NCBI GenBank assembly: GCA_017591395.1
Contig: WEDG01003999.1
Coordinates: 62,001-126,000, forward strand
Direction of reading: 5' to 3'
Length of the DNA stretch: 64,000 bases
DNA from: Schistocephalus solidus
Lineage: Eukaryota; Platyhelminthes; Cestoda; Diphyllobothriidea; Diphyllobothriidae
The position numbers were made by a program, and so were the translations under genes. Positions 35,865 through 47,704 of the stretch are shown here, piece after piece; position 1 is the stretch's first letter, and every line of letters starts with the position of its first letter. The notes beneath the pieces were generated by a model, which saw nothing but the letters and a program-made list of their open reading frames with translations, searched no databases and had not been told where the DNA came from.

Positions 35865-36409
35865 GATAGGTCTCCCACATCAGACAACTGACTGGCTCGG
35901 ACGGTGGTTTGTTTGTGGAAGGGGGGGGAGAGTGAGGTCAACAACTCTGCGCATTTTCCTCACCTTAAACAATCTGACGCGCTTGAAACTATCACGGTGC
36001 GCTAAAAGCCGTGGCTTGGAGGTTTGCCAACTGACGGGAACACTCGGACCGCGTGGTCAGCCCAATCTGTGTTTTGTGTGTAATGGCTTACTGGCGGACT
36101 GAGAGTCAGGTTGCAATGGCTCCTTCTTAATGTGGCCTGTATGGCACTCCCACTCCGTGGGATCCGAGCCAGGTGCGGTGGTACGCCTAGGGGCGGCTCC
36201 GGCCGCGCCAGCCACCTGCGCCCGCTCCCATCTTCAGTCTTCTTGACTCTGTTATGACACCGGGCTCAGTTGGGGAGGAGGAGAGAGTGCGGTAGGTGCA
36301 CCGCAAGTCTACTATCACTTTAAACTAAATCATGCGCAAGTCACCATCCCTGCACTACCCTTCCGTAGAGCATACGGTGGACCTCGTCGTAATCAACGTT
36401 CGAACTGTC
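35865..36409 (+). repeat. LINE 3' UTR, end of monomer 1 plus monomer 2
   Basis: Starts inside monomer 1 (CCCACATCAGACAACTGACT), continues through GCTTGAAACTATCACGG and the full monomer 2, and ends at AACTGTC (36403-36409). Similar to 27.37-27.91 kb. Confidence 0.8.
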
Positions 36410-36414
36410 GATGT

Positions 36415-38385
36415 GACGGGTAGGGTTTTCATAGAAATAGAGGAATGGTTTGGATCCCATCAAAGGGGGAATGCACAAGAAGCCATTTTCAGAAGGCACC
36501 CTTGCAACCTGATTCTCCATGCTAAGAGGACCGAATTACTTTGCAATTTGGTGCAGTGAGACAAATCGGATCATCTATAGCAAGTACAAAATTTAAAAAA
36601 TACAATTTCAATTGGAACACGAACAGATAAACATATTGAATCACTACACAGTTAGGTTATGCCGGTGAAATAGCCTCAGCATTATGTAAAGAACTCATTG
36701 GCAGCCAGAAAATACCAGATTTTTTAACTTAAAACTTATTTTAAGACAAAAATATTGAAATAAAAGAGGTAACAAAAGGCATAAAAAATTGGCAACCTTA
36801 TTTTCGATTATTACTCAACTAGCAATTATAGCACTATACGTCACGGTAGATCAGCGAAAATTGAAAACGAATCGATAATTATTATTGATAGAGAAGGAGT
36901 CCAAATGTGACCGTAGCAGGGATATTTATCGTGTTGTAGATCTCTCAGGAGTGACAAATCATGCATGTAAATGTCCTTGTCTAGCAAAATTTTGGCTCGT
37001 TCGACTGACATTAGCCGCCAGGTAAACGTCACAAAGTGTGAATATTGGCGACTGGAGAGACGATGGCCCAACTTGTTCTTATCCAAGCCCTTCAGCTACC
37101 GTGGCCCATTTCAATTCCTAATTGTTCTTACTCGCATTCCAGTACATCATGATATGGCGATGAAACACAAACTTAACACATTGGCATAGTCTCGGTCCCC
37201 TTTTCCCCATTGTTCAATGGTTGCTTTTCAGCTTCGCTCCTATATCGTAGCCTCCGTTTCTCCGGTGACCTGATGACGAATAATTGGAAAAGTACCTTTG
37301 CGGACTTTCACTTCTTCGTCACAAAACGAAGGAAAAGTTAACTTAACAGTCCGAAGATAGTGTGTTCCGATTTACCGGTTTTATAGGAATATAAGCGGAC
37401 CGTGTGTGGGTTGAATTTCCAGCATGCATTTAAGTGTGGATATTTACATTAAACGCAGCTTTGGACTAGTGGTGGTTCTTGTATCAAATTTGGAACTGTT
37501 TCAAGGCCAGACTATTGGAGATTATGAATTTATTTGATCCAAATCCTTTGCAGAAAGATAGGCTTGAACCTCTGGACTCAGTATTTGTGCTGTAAGATCT
37601 ACATCAAAGTTTCGCACTCAGACAGAAAACTCAGGTGGACCAATTTATCAACAATCCTGATTCACATGACAAACCCAATAAGCTAGAAACCAGCATTATG
37701 TTATCATCTCAAGTTAGGTAACTATATGATGGCAGAAGTCGATGGCTTCTGCCATGAGTTCGTCAAGCGGAACATTTCCTGCGACCAACTATTGTAAACT
37801 GAGCTCTCGCGCAGTCTTTTGCACTCAAGCTCAAATTGTGCACATTTTATGAGGCCCAGCGTCGAGTTTGCAGAACAGGCACGAAAATGGGGGTACTTAT
37901 TTTGAATAGAAAATTAAATTATTTTATTTTATTGCGCAGTTTACGTAGGTAGCAGGTACTGCCATCTGGACCCTATGGAAGGGACATTAGACGGGTGCGC
38001 TCACATAAAGTCCACTGACAGAGGGGGAAACATTTAATTTTGCGGATTTTGTCTGGAGTTACGGAAAGAAACTTGTATTTGGTGCAGGGATGTCTGAAGT
38101 TAAATATTCCTTCGTTGTCCTTGTGGGTATGCATCATTCCCTGTGCACTACAGTGGATTCATTACTACGGCTTACGTGATTGCTGGTGCTTCTTTACATG
38201 AAAAGAAGTTCATGGGTCATCGGTAAGAATCTCTACTTGGATGACACTACTTAAAATGAATTAGAGTACTCTCAATTATGAATCATAATCTAAAGTTACT
38301 GAGCACACCGATGCGCGTAAATCGGTAGGGACGCCTTGTATGACTGCTTAAACGTTTCAGAAGAATAGGAACCGCCGCGCTAGAT
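36415..38385. other. No gene recognised
   Basis: No frame with a recognisable motif and no matched repeat. Confidence 0.4.
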
Positions 38386-38389
38386 TAAA

Positions 38390-38720
38390 ATAGGTGAACT
38401 TACGGTAACTTTTAGGAAGGGTCAGCATGCCTGCGCATTAAGCTGAACACTAACCCTAACATAAAACGATACTGTTACCTCAATCTTAGCCCTAGCCCTG
38501 CCCTAAACCTCAACCCTACAGGAAGCATGATAATAAGCTTAACACTTAGCCTACTCATGATCCTAACCCCTAACTTAACCCTAGCCCTCAACTTAATCCT
38601 AAACATAATTTCCTTGGAATTTACGTCAAAGCCACATGCATTCTGGATGGTTCCTTTTCCCATGTCTCGTTTAGGTACCGATGCAAGGCATCCTTACTTT
38701 CCAAACACATCTGGCAATCG
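38390..38720. repeat. Dispersed repeat with degenerate telomere-like CCCTAA block
   Basis: Repeated variants of TAACCCTA/CCTAGCCC are followed by CTTGGAATTTACGTCAAAGCC and CAAGGCATCCTTAC. The same order recurs at 55.85-56.18 kb and partly at 44.9-45.0 kb. Confidence 0.7.
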
Positions 38721-38724
38721 AGGT

Positions 38725-39109
38725 AAAAAAAACAAATGGATACTAAAGTAGGAAGCGTTTTTTTTCTATCGATTGCCTATTCGAAACATATCAGTGCTTT
38801 TAAAAGAAGCCCTTTTTTAACTGGAAAGCCGGAAAATCAAAAAACGAGTTATTAGATGCTAGTATTTGAGTAGACGCTCAATTTGAGGTTATGGTTTACT
38901 GTCCACGATGCGCATAAAATGTATCTTTGTTGTCGTTTTTCTCAAAAGTATGGTCACGGATTTAGTAAGAACCTCATGGGTTTTGCTACCAATGGGACCC
39001 GCCTCCTTTTAGGAGTTCCCCTGATCTATCACGAGAACTGCACGTTATGCCTGTCTTTGAAGTTTGGCCATAGTTTGCAAAAGATTAGGACTAACTCAAC
39101 ATGAAGGCT

Positions 39110-39160
<51 letters not shown>

Positions 39161-39370
39161 CTTATCATACCAGCTTTAAGTCCGTTCTTGTAGACTGGCG
39201 CAACCAGGCGTTTCCACCAGTAGGTTCTTATGGCGACCGCGCAGTTTGTTTAGATGTTAGGCGCCTGCATAACACTTTGTTTGTATCTGAAGTGGATTAA
39301 AAAGTCAAACATGAGGCGCTCTAGTGCTAATGTCACTTCCACACGTGGCATGATTCGTTGCATTCAGCCT
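38725..39370. other. No gene recognised; CT/AT microsatellite
   Basis: A compound microsatellite (CT)n then (AT)n occupies 39109-39158. Otherwise nothing is matched. Confidence 0.5.
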
Positions 39371-39379
39371 CAAAATGTC

Positions 39380-40200
39380 ACCCCTGGGTGCGGTGAGTGT
39401 GGGGCAGGAATGCTTTGAATGAAATCTGGGCATCCAGCCTGCCAATGCCTGCACGGTCGAATAACAGTCAACACGACACGCTCTGCTGGATCACCTCTGG
39501 TGAGGATCGGGGTGGGGGCGCGGTTACCGTGCGCATGCCCCGGGGCCGTATCACACATCCGAACGTGCCAGTCCGCGTCTTGAGACGACCCGCCGTGCAA
39601 TACGGGCTGCCGACACGTGGCGCGGTCACAACGCTCGCCCTCCGCCCCCCCAACCACTGCGACCGCACAGTCCTCTCTACTGTGGGGGCAAAAAAGGCCT
39701 CGCAACGACTGGTGACGGCAGCGAGTGCGTCCTCAGACCGGCCTGCGCACAGGCTCCTGTCGCGCGGGGGGGGGGTGGTGCTGGGTGGGTTGAATTTGCA
39801 ATTCAAATGTGCTCGCTCTCTCTCTCCTCTCCACAACACGCATTATGCACACCACTGGCATCCGAGCGGTAGCACCTCGTACACGTTAGCACGCGACTGC
39901 CTGCAAGGAAGAGCAGACTGCAGACTTTTTGTGCACGACAAGGCCCTGCAACTCACCCAGCAAAACATTGGCGTCAGAAAAACGGAAGGGGTCCAGAGAA
40001 ATGAGATGAAGCAGAGTGCTTATCCTCATCGGTTTTGTTCCCTTTTGTCTAGAAGAGAGTTCGGTACGCAACTGGGACCTCGTTGGTAAAAGGGGCTGTT
40101 GATTGGGTTCTTGGGTGAGCACAGTGCCGCGGGGAGAAAGGAGGGCTCGGCAACGCGACTCACCTGATTGGTTATTTTTCCTTCGGGCAGTGGGAATCGC
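39380..40200. other. GC- and CpG-rich island with overlapping open frames
   Basis: This block is visibly richer in G, C and CpG than its surroundings. A plus-strand frame (39397-40089, 230 codons) and two minus-strand frames (39468-39839 and 39886-40230) overlap. None has a motif I recognise, and composition alone would reduce stop codons. It contains a run of ten G at about 39766-39775. It could be a promoter or CpG island, an exon, or an insertion of foreign or mobile DNA; I cannot choose. Confidence 0.4.
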
Positions 40201-40204
40201 AATC

Positions 40205-41195
40205 TGCCAATGCCATATGAATGTTGACACTAGAATTTCCTACCAGCTAAGCCTTACACAGAACATTTTACCACTTCACGTCTTTGACTGTTTTTAAAGA
40301 AATCTAGAAATAAGCAATGCGAAAAACCCGATGCAATTAGACCTTCTTCAAGACCAAACCCACCCAAGCTGATAAAAGGTCAAAAGTAAGGTTACCATAG
40401 CCAGGTATAATAAATGAACGCGAATTCCGGTAGGTAGCAGTTATTCAACCCATTTTTTAATAGGTCAAAAGTAAATAGAAGGCGGTTCTCTATTTACGCT
40501 ACGCAATTATGCAGCGACAGGATGCAGCTGATGAACTGTCACGCAATTTTTTGGGCCCAATCCTGCTCTATTCGCTGGCTTTCATTTCACACCGGGGAAA
40601 AATGCTTCAAAGTTAAGCAATTAATATTTTCCGGAACATCTGTCCAGTAATGGATATGAAGACACCAGACAAAACGACCAATAAAATATGAAGAACACGG
40701 ATCTGGAAGACTTCGGTACTTTTGAATGTTATCTCTGAATTGGGGTCGCAAGTTTCTACACGAATGCATGACTACGATGCTGAAGGGAATTGTCAGAGGT
40801 TAGTAGATGGATAACGCAGTAGAGTCGAGACCCGCGAGAGCCAAATCTGTGTAGGGTATTTGTGAGACGAAGCTCTAGGTCACGTTAGACGTGACACAAC
40901 AGGCTTCACTGTAGACACAGTAAACCGAAACGGAGACCAAACAGGCTTTTGCCACGTGCCAATCGGATCGCGCATCGTTTCCCCGAGCCAATTATTACTG
41001 CCATGCTTGAGATGTGGGGGAGCACGCCTAGCTGTAAGCCTTCACGCCTCGTACACCCCTGAGTCCGATTCCATAAGCCCGGAACTGGCAGGCTCGAACA
41101 GTCGACTGTTGGATGAGCGAGGGTTGGGAAGGTGAGGCCGATAGGGCTGCAGCCCATCAGCGCATTGTTCTTAATACTCACTCTGACCCGCTTGA
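40205..41195. other. No gene recognised
   Basis: Short frames only. Confidence 0.35.
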
Positions 41196-41197
41196 GC

Positions 41198-41266
41198 GTG
41201 GCCTGGAAAGTTACTAACCAATGGGATAATGGCCTTGAAACTTACTAACCAATGGGATAACTGGCT
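41198..41266 (+). repeat. 33-bp tandem duplication
   Basis: GGCCTGGAAAGTTACTAACC followed by AATGGGATAA, then GGCCTTGAAACTTACTAACC followed by AATGGGATAA. It resembles the GGTTGCCAACTGACGGGATAA start of the head-B monomer. Confidence 0.8.
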
Positions 41267-41376
41267 CTTTCAGAATTGAAAGTCCGAGCGAAAGGGTCTC
41301 CTATGAACGCAGCCAACTCAGGTGAGCTACGAGTCGATCTCAGGAAATCCTGATGCACTTTGCTTGAGCATTATGT

Positions 41377-41379
<3 letters not shown>

Positions 41380-41410
<31 letters not shown>
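41380..41410. repeat. (TG)n microsatellite
   Basis: About 31 bp of TG directly before the first unit of the tandem array. Confidence 0.95.
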
Positions 41411-41411
<1 letters not shown>

Positions 41412-42888
41412 CCCTTTGCCTCCTAAACGGGCCACGTGGTAGATGCGTTGGACCAACACGGGGGCCACATCAGGGCACGGCATGCGTTATTCGGGTTGCG
41501 CTCCCATAACAAATGCCGAACATAGAGGTGTGGTGGCACGCCTAGGGGCGGCTTGGACTAAGGGGACCCAGCCGTGCCAGCCACCTGCGTCCTCTCCCGC
41601 CTCCGGTCTTCTTGACTCTGTCCTGACACCGGGCTCAGGTGGGGGAGGAGGAGAGAGTGCGGTAGATGCAGCGCAAGTCTACTATCACGTTAAACTAAAT
41701 CACGCGCAAGTCGCCGTCCCTGCTCAACTTTCCCATGAGCATATGGTGGACATCGTCGGACTACGACGGTCGAACTGTCGTGTGCCCCCTAAATGGGCCA
41801 CGTGGCAGATGCGTTGGACCAACACGGGGGCCACATCAGGGCACGGCATGCGTTATTCGGGTTGCGCTCCCATAACAAATGCCGAACATAGAGGTGTGGT
41901 GGCACGCCTAGGGGCGGCTTGGACTAAGGGGACCCAGCCGCGCCAGCCACCTGCGTCCTCTCCCGCCTCCGGTCTTCTTGACTCTGTCCTGACACCGGGC
42001 TCAGGTGGGGGAGGAGGAGAGAGTGCGGTAGATGCAGCGCAAGTCTACTATCACTTTAAACTAAATCACGCGCAAGTCGCCGTCCCTGCTCAACTTTCCC
42101 ATGAGCATACGGTGGACATCGTCGGACTACGACGGTCGAACTGTCGTGTGCCCCCTAAATGGGCCACGTGGCAGATGCGTTGGACCAACACGGGGGCCAC
42201 ATTAGGGTATGGCATGCGTTATTCGGGTTGCGCTCCGCTAGCAAATGCCAAACATAGAGGTGTGGTGGCACGCCTAGGGGCGGCTAGGACTTCGGGGACC
42301 CGGCCGCGCCAGCCACCTGCGTCCTCTCTCGCCTCCGGTCTTCTTGACTCTGTCTTGACACCGGGCTCAGGTGGGGGAGGAGGAGAGTGCGGTAGATGCA
42401 GCGCAAGTCTACTATCACTTTAAACTAAATCACGCGCAAGTCACCGTCCCTGCTCAACTTTCCCATGAGCATACGGTGGACATCGTCGAACTACGACGGT
42501 CGAACTGTCGTGTGTGTGTGTGTGTTTGCCCCCTAAACGGGCCACGTGGTAGATGCGTTGGACCAACACGGGGGCCACATTAGGGCATGGCATGCGTTAT
42601 TCGGGTTGCGCTCCCATAACAAATGCCGAACATAGAGGTGTGGTGGCACGCCTAGGGGCGGCTAGGACTTAGGGGACCCAGCTGCGCCAGCCACCTGCGT
42701 CCTCTCCCGCCTCCGGTCTTCTTGACTCTTTCTTGACACCGGGCTCAGGTGGGGGAGGAGGAGAGAATGCGGTAGCTGCAGCGCAAGGCTACTATCACTT
42801 AAAAATAATTCACGCGCGAGTCACCATCTCTGCACCACCTGGTGTGGAGCATACGGTGGACCTCGTCGAAATCGACGGTCGAACTGTC
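41411..42888 (+). repeat. Four-unit tandem array of the LINE 3'-end monomer
   Basis: Units at about 41411-41784, 41785-42150 (366 bp), 42151-42514 (364 bp) and 42529-42888. Each runs from CCCCCTAAA through the head-A text and the GGTGGGGGAGGAGGAG tract to AACTGTC. Units 1 and 2 are nearly identical. A short TG run separates units 3 and 4. Unit 4 has a head-A start but a head-B-type tail. Because 366 is a multiple of 3, a 326-codon frame runs through three units; it is not a gene. Confidence 0.95.
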
Positions 42889-42889
42889 A

Positions 42890-43120
42890 ATCATATAAAC
42901 TACTTAACGCAAACAACACGCAAATACACGACGAACTAATTCACGCCACGCTCACCCCTTTGGAGATATACTGGACGTCGCTAGCAATGGTCGTGTCAAA
43001 CTCTCAGTAGGGATGTCATATGCACTAGTTGCCTCAGAATTTTTGCTAAAGCGGGACGGAAAATAGAGTGAGATGGATCCTGATTTCATATATTTCATGC
43101 CATCTTTGCGCTTGTTCTTC
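42890..43120. other. No gene recognised
   Basis: Unique-looking sequence between the monomer array and the 292-bp duplication. Confidence 0.4.
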
Positions 43121-43123
43121 TAA

Positions 43124-43707
43124 ATGGTAAAAAATACAAGATGACGAGTTAACTGGAGGAAGGACACAACTCTCCTCGGAACTGTTGTCCAGGCTGTAAT
43201 GGCTTCTTGGAAGGTTAACCTTTATATTAACGTGCACTAATCTTGAATCAGTAATATATATCTATAGATAATGTACTGAGCGGAGGCTGAACACGTGTGG
43301 CACGTGTAGACTGGCCTGTTTCCCCGCAGACACGCTACCCGAGTTCATCACCGGATGAGTTGACTTGTGCCTGTTGACATTATAGTGTAGAAAAGGATCT
43401 AATGAGTATAACCAAGAATGGTAAAATACAAGATGACGAGTTAACTGGAGGAAGGACACAACTCTCCTCGGAACTGTTGTCCAGGCTGTAATGGCTTCTT
43501 GGAAGGTTAACCTTTATATTAACGTGCACTAATCTTGAATCAGTAATATATATCTATAGATAATGTACATAGCGGAGGCTGAACACGTGTGGCACGTTTA
43601 GACGGGCCTGTTTCCCCGCAGACACGCTACCCGAGTTCATCACCGGATGAGTTGACTTGTGCCTGTTGACGTTAGAGTGTAGAAAAGGATCTATTGAGTA
43701 TAACCAC
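43124..43707. repeat. Recent 292-bp tandem duplication
   Basis: ATGACGAGTTAACTGGAGG occurs at 43141 and again at 43433. The two copies run to GAGTATAACCA and differ at only a handful of positions, so the duplication is young. Confidence 0.95.
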
Positions 43708-44014
43708 TCCACACCTTCCACCCCCACAATGCAAATTTAGGCGCGACTTATAAAAATCAGCGCTCGTCCTGCTTGTTCAATATAACTTTTGAAACTTTTG
43801 CACTTCTTTGGTGGTATCTAGAAGGCACAGAAACCAAATTTGCATTGAAAGCTGCGATTTAGTACTGCTAGGACAGCATGCAAATTCATTTATTCGCCAC
43901 GATTGGGTTCCACAGACAATTGATAATATGGTAAAGAGCATCAATGTATACAGGGCAAAACGTTTAATTAGTGCTCAGTGATGAAAGTTGCAAAATATTT
44001 CCCTACGAAAAAAT

Positions 44015-44168
44015 TGAACATTGTAATATTTAGTAGAGGATTTTGGCAGATTTGAATAATTCATTTGACCCACTTGTGAAAAACTCGGTGGCCTCGGTGG
44101 GATTCGAAACCACACAAGCAAGGGGACGGCTTTAGTAAAGCCAACTCTCTAGCCAACTGATTTTTCTT
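44015..44168 (-). mobile_element. tRNA-derived SINE (family 1), 5'-truncated
   Basis: Minus strand: CAGTTGGCTAGAGAGTTGGC, then GTGGTTTCGAATCCCACC (B box), then CCGAGTTTTTCACAAGTGGG. The head lacks the bases before CAGTTGG. Confidence 0.8.
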
Positions 44169-44169
44169 T

Positions 44170-44750
44170 ATTTTTTTCACATAATTACGCCGGTTTGCAC
44201 GTTTATCCTTTAAATTTGAAAAAAATGGTAACATAAAAGTCAAATGAAACACCCTAATACTTCCAAGGTGTTGTTTTCTGAGAAACGGGCGTCTACCGTA
44301 GAGAGCCTATTTATGCAGAATAGATTGTAGGATCTGCCTCTAGCCTATTAAATCCACAGAAAATGGATGCACCATTAACTTAAATTCTGTTCAATTAGGC
44401 TACCTGGTTCTTTAAGCAAGGAAACTCAAGAGACTTCATGTTTTTCAGTAAGGGCGTAGTTCAGATTCAATCTATATTTTGGCCGACTGTACAGACGGGG
44501 TAATCTGGCACGTAGTGAGACTACAATAAGGGCTTGGTTGGGAATGCCAAAGTGCACGTAACATGTCACTAGTGCTTAATCTCACTGTAAAGCCTTAACT
44601 ACTACTGTGCACCTTAAGCTGTCAGTCTGTGGGCGGCGAATTGATTTGTTCCTATTGTCATGTGAGAATGGTGCTTCAATTACTTGCGACAAAAAGGCAA
44701 ACCAAAAAAAACCATAAAGGTTTTTTTGCTAGACATTTTTACCGGGTGCC
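44170..44750. other. No gene recognised
   Basis: No motif-bearing frame or matched repeat. Confidence 0.4.
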
Positions 44751-44759
44751 TAAGGTTCG

Positions 44760-45010
44760 TAGCAAAACCATGTTGCCTGGCTCATTGGTTTTTTCTGGGT
44801 CAGGCCCAAGAATAGGAGCGCCCGTAAAAGAGACCGCCGTGGGTGAAATCCTAGGAGCCGTAAACGGTATCGAGGCAAAATTTTTACGACTGAACTAGCT
44901 ACAATCCTTAAACTTGACTCCAACTCCTAACTTACACCTAGCCTACACCCTAAACTAAACCTTAACAATCACGCTAATCTCCCTGGAAGTTAGCAGCAGC
45001 CCTCAAAATA
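44760..45010. repeat. Diverged telomere-like dispersed repeat
   Basis: CCTAACTTACACCTAGCC and ACCCTAAACTAAACCTTAAC, then TCCCTGGAAGTTAGC, correspond to the order at 38.5 and 56.0 kb. Confidence 0.5.
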
Positions 45011-45379
45011 GGTAGAAGGGGCTCCTATTTACACGTCATTATCTTTTTTCCGCTTTAAATTAAACATTCACAATGCTCAGTGGGCAGTTTCGAGCAACTG
45101 ACATGTAGGCAGGAGTTGGTCGTTGGACGTGTGCGTAGACGAACACCGTTGGCTGATCGACCAGTGCATGCTTTGCCTCAGCCACCCGGCTTATCGTTTC
45201 TCAACAGCGGCAAAGTCGGTTGACGCAGAGGGGTCAGGAATCGCTATTTTCCCGCCACCATACGCCCTTGTTCGGTTGAGAAGGCCGCGTAAAACAGAAC
45301 TTTTGTCCATTACTGTCTTAGGCAATGCGTGAGTTTGGAAGGAGAAAACCAGAAATGGCAAATCGACGCGCTAACAGTC

Positions 45380-45660
45380 GTCACTTTGACTTCTGCCAGC
45401 TGACGGACTACATTTGTGCTTCCCAGACTCGGGCTGTTATGGTTCATTTTCAATCAGGCTTTTAGGGCACTCTCACCCCTGTGAGATCTGAGCCGCTCTT
45501 CTTGTAGCCAAGGACGTTTAACTTTGCAGCCACTGTGTCAGCGCCAACGTACGGTCGTTCTGACGTTGTCTTGCCGTCCGAGTAGAGTGGAAGGGAGTGT
45601 GGAAGATGCTGTGAAAGTCACCGGTGCTGCACACAGAGGACGTCGTCGCTTGTGATGCTT
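45380..45660 (+). repeat. Degenerate LINE monomer
   Basis: CCAGCTGACGGACTAC, GACTCGGGCTGTTATGGTTC, CACTCTCACCCCTGTGAGAT and GGAAGGGAGTGTGGAAGATG keep the head-B monomer order with heavy divergence. Confidence 0.5.
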
Positions 45661-45664
45661 AAAC

Positions 45665-46400
45665 TCTCGTTTGCAGTGAACTTAACTAACTCTAACTTTT
45701 TTGACTAGATCTCTCGATTTTACATATTGGAGCACTGAGATTCTTTGGGTGCTTTACAAAAGAAGAATTTGAAGAATATGGACGGAAGTCGCACTTCAGA
45801 ATGATATATGACACATAGTTTAGTGTGGTTTTTCAAGTGCTGCGACAAGATAACACCGGGGCTGCGGTATCATGAGACCCGCGATTTCACCTACTAAACG
45901 GCATGCGAATGCATGGGATCAAGGTCTCCATCTTGTGAAGGCCTCACCATGTATGGAAGACAGATGGGTCAAAGAAGCATCATACTATTGTCTATTTCCT
46001 CATTGGGATCAAAGTTCTATCCATTTAAAATCTCAGTCATCCTTATCTGTGCATTTTTGTGGAACGCTTGCGTGAGAGTGGACAGCTGTTAAAGTTTCCA
46101 TATTTAGAAATTGCTTTCCGCGTCCGCTGATTGGTCAACAAGAGGGATTACTTATTTAGTAGACGTCTCTTGACCTTGCAAAATGCAGAGTGTCTTGTTT
46201 TGGCTTGAGGTTTTAGTGTGTGTTTGTTTAAGACTCGAAGTCCGTAGCCCTCTCAAATCAAATTATCCCCGAGGAATGTACAGAAGAAGGTCAGTTTAAA
46301 AAACATGCCTTTCTCTGCGCAGAACTATTTAATGAACGATTTGGAAGTTTCGAATTGAGGCGAATATTTGCACTCCAGTTGTATGTATTCGTACGGCAGA
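45665..46400. other. No gene recognised
   Basis: Short frames only. Confidence 0.4.
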
Positions 46401-46419
46401 AGAGAGTTGGGCGTTCGCC

Positions 46420-47700
46420 GAGCTCACTTCTTTATCTACCTGAGCTTTCGAACACTAGGTGCAGTCCATCGTCAGAGATAAAAGAGGCCTCCAAACAAGC
46501 AACAATTATAGGGATGGAGATCGATCATACATACCTGACGCCAGTCTGGAGGTGATGGCGCAGGGTCCCGTATGCCGGCGTCAGATCAATAAATCTATAA
46601 ACCGCGTTCTCATCGGAGGCCCAGGCTTCAATCAATTCCCGGCTCGTGTTGCTTCTGGCTTGGGTGATTACTTTTGTGGCAACGATGTTAAACTCGTGAC
46701 CAATTTCGTAGATGTGGATGGCCACATGTGCTGCTCCGTCACCCGCCGTACAGTTTGCTTATGTTCGTGTATGCCCGATCTAAGCATGTATCCAGTTTGT
46801 CCGGTGTAATTACGGGAACAGTTTCGGCATGGGATGGATACACTACACCCGACTGCTCACTAGGATTTGATCGGTCTTTGATTTTCCTGGTAACTTTGGG
46901 CCGGTATGCTATTCTGCAACTTAGTCTCCACTCGGTCACCTCTGAGACGTCCTTGGTGTATGGCAGCGCATGCCATATCATAAGGCCTGGTTCTGGTTGG
47001 GTCTCCCGGGGGCCAACACATTTTCCACGGCTTATGAACACCTTCTGATAGCCGTTCAAGTGGATACCGAGCCTCACGTGTTGATTCTTCCAGGTTGCTG
47101 CAGTGAGATTAATTCGTTTGAACAGTGTTCACACACAGCGTCATTTGTGGGCCAGCGGATGGTTTCTATTACAGATGTTCTATTAAAGATGTTCGTCATC
47201 TTCCTATAGAGAGTTGTTTCTATTTCAATGCTGGAACTTCGCCTAACGAGCACATCAAGAAAGGGCAACTGCCGCTCTTCTTCTTCTTCTTCTTCTTCCT
47301 CTTCCCTCCTGAACTGAATATCTGGAAAGATCGAGTTAAGGTGAGCAGGGAAATTCTGCAGCATGTTCCTCTTGACGATAAAAAACATGTCGTCCACGTA
47401 ATGGCAACAAAAGATCAGTGACTGTTGCGTGAAGGCAATTTTTCCCGCTCATACAGGACCAATTCTGCCACTCAAACGGAGACTGGAGGGCTCATTTGAG
47501 TTCCCTTGATCTGCTCATAGGTTTCTCCGGCAAAGGTCGAACAACCTCAGTAACCGTTCGACTTTTGTGCGAACTTCGAATTTCTTTGTAAGTCTCCTCG
47601 AGTTTCCTGCGCAGGACTTCTGGTGCCAAACTCGGAGAGATAGATGAGAATAACGATATGACCTCACAAGAAACCATCATTTTTTCCTATCGAATCTCTG
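46420..47700 (-). pseudogene. Penelope-like element, third lineage (RT + GIY-YIG)
   Basis: Minus strand, in order: motif A region MVSCEVISLF (near 47670; the expected catalytic Asp is Glu), motif B region GETYEQIKGTQM then a stop (near 47520-47490), an intact YVDD (47389-47400, in CCHYVDDMFFIV), the thumb NSIFPDIQF and RQLPFLDVLV, and a GIY-YIG domain across frames (SIPCRNCSRNYTGQTGYM near 46830-46790; IHEHKQTV; ELIEAWASDENAVYRFIDLT near 46610). Downstream lies CTGACGA (46469-46475) and GAAA (46446-46449). Frameshifts separate most parts. A TTC microsatellite (47275-47304) puts about ten Glu residues into the thumb. The residues differ strongly from the 2.7 and 17-19 kb copies, so this is another lineage. 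Confidence 0.88.
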
Positions 47701-47704
47701 AATT

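Noticed and set aside
39397..40089. 230-codon frame in the GC-rich island as a gene
   Set aside because: No recognisable domain, competing frames on the other strand, and GC-rich composition lowers stop frequency. Kept only as an unexplained island.
41443..42423. 326-codon open frame rich in GSGGGGGESAV repeats
   Set aside because: It runs through three tandem LINE monomers whose 366-bp period is a multiple of 3, so the open frame follows from the period and not from selection for a protein.
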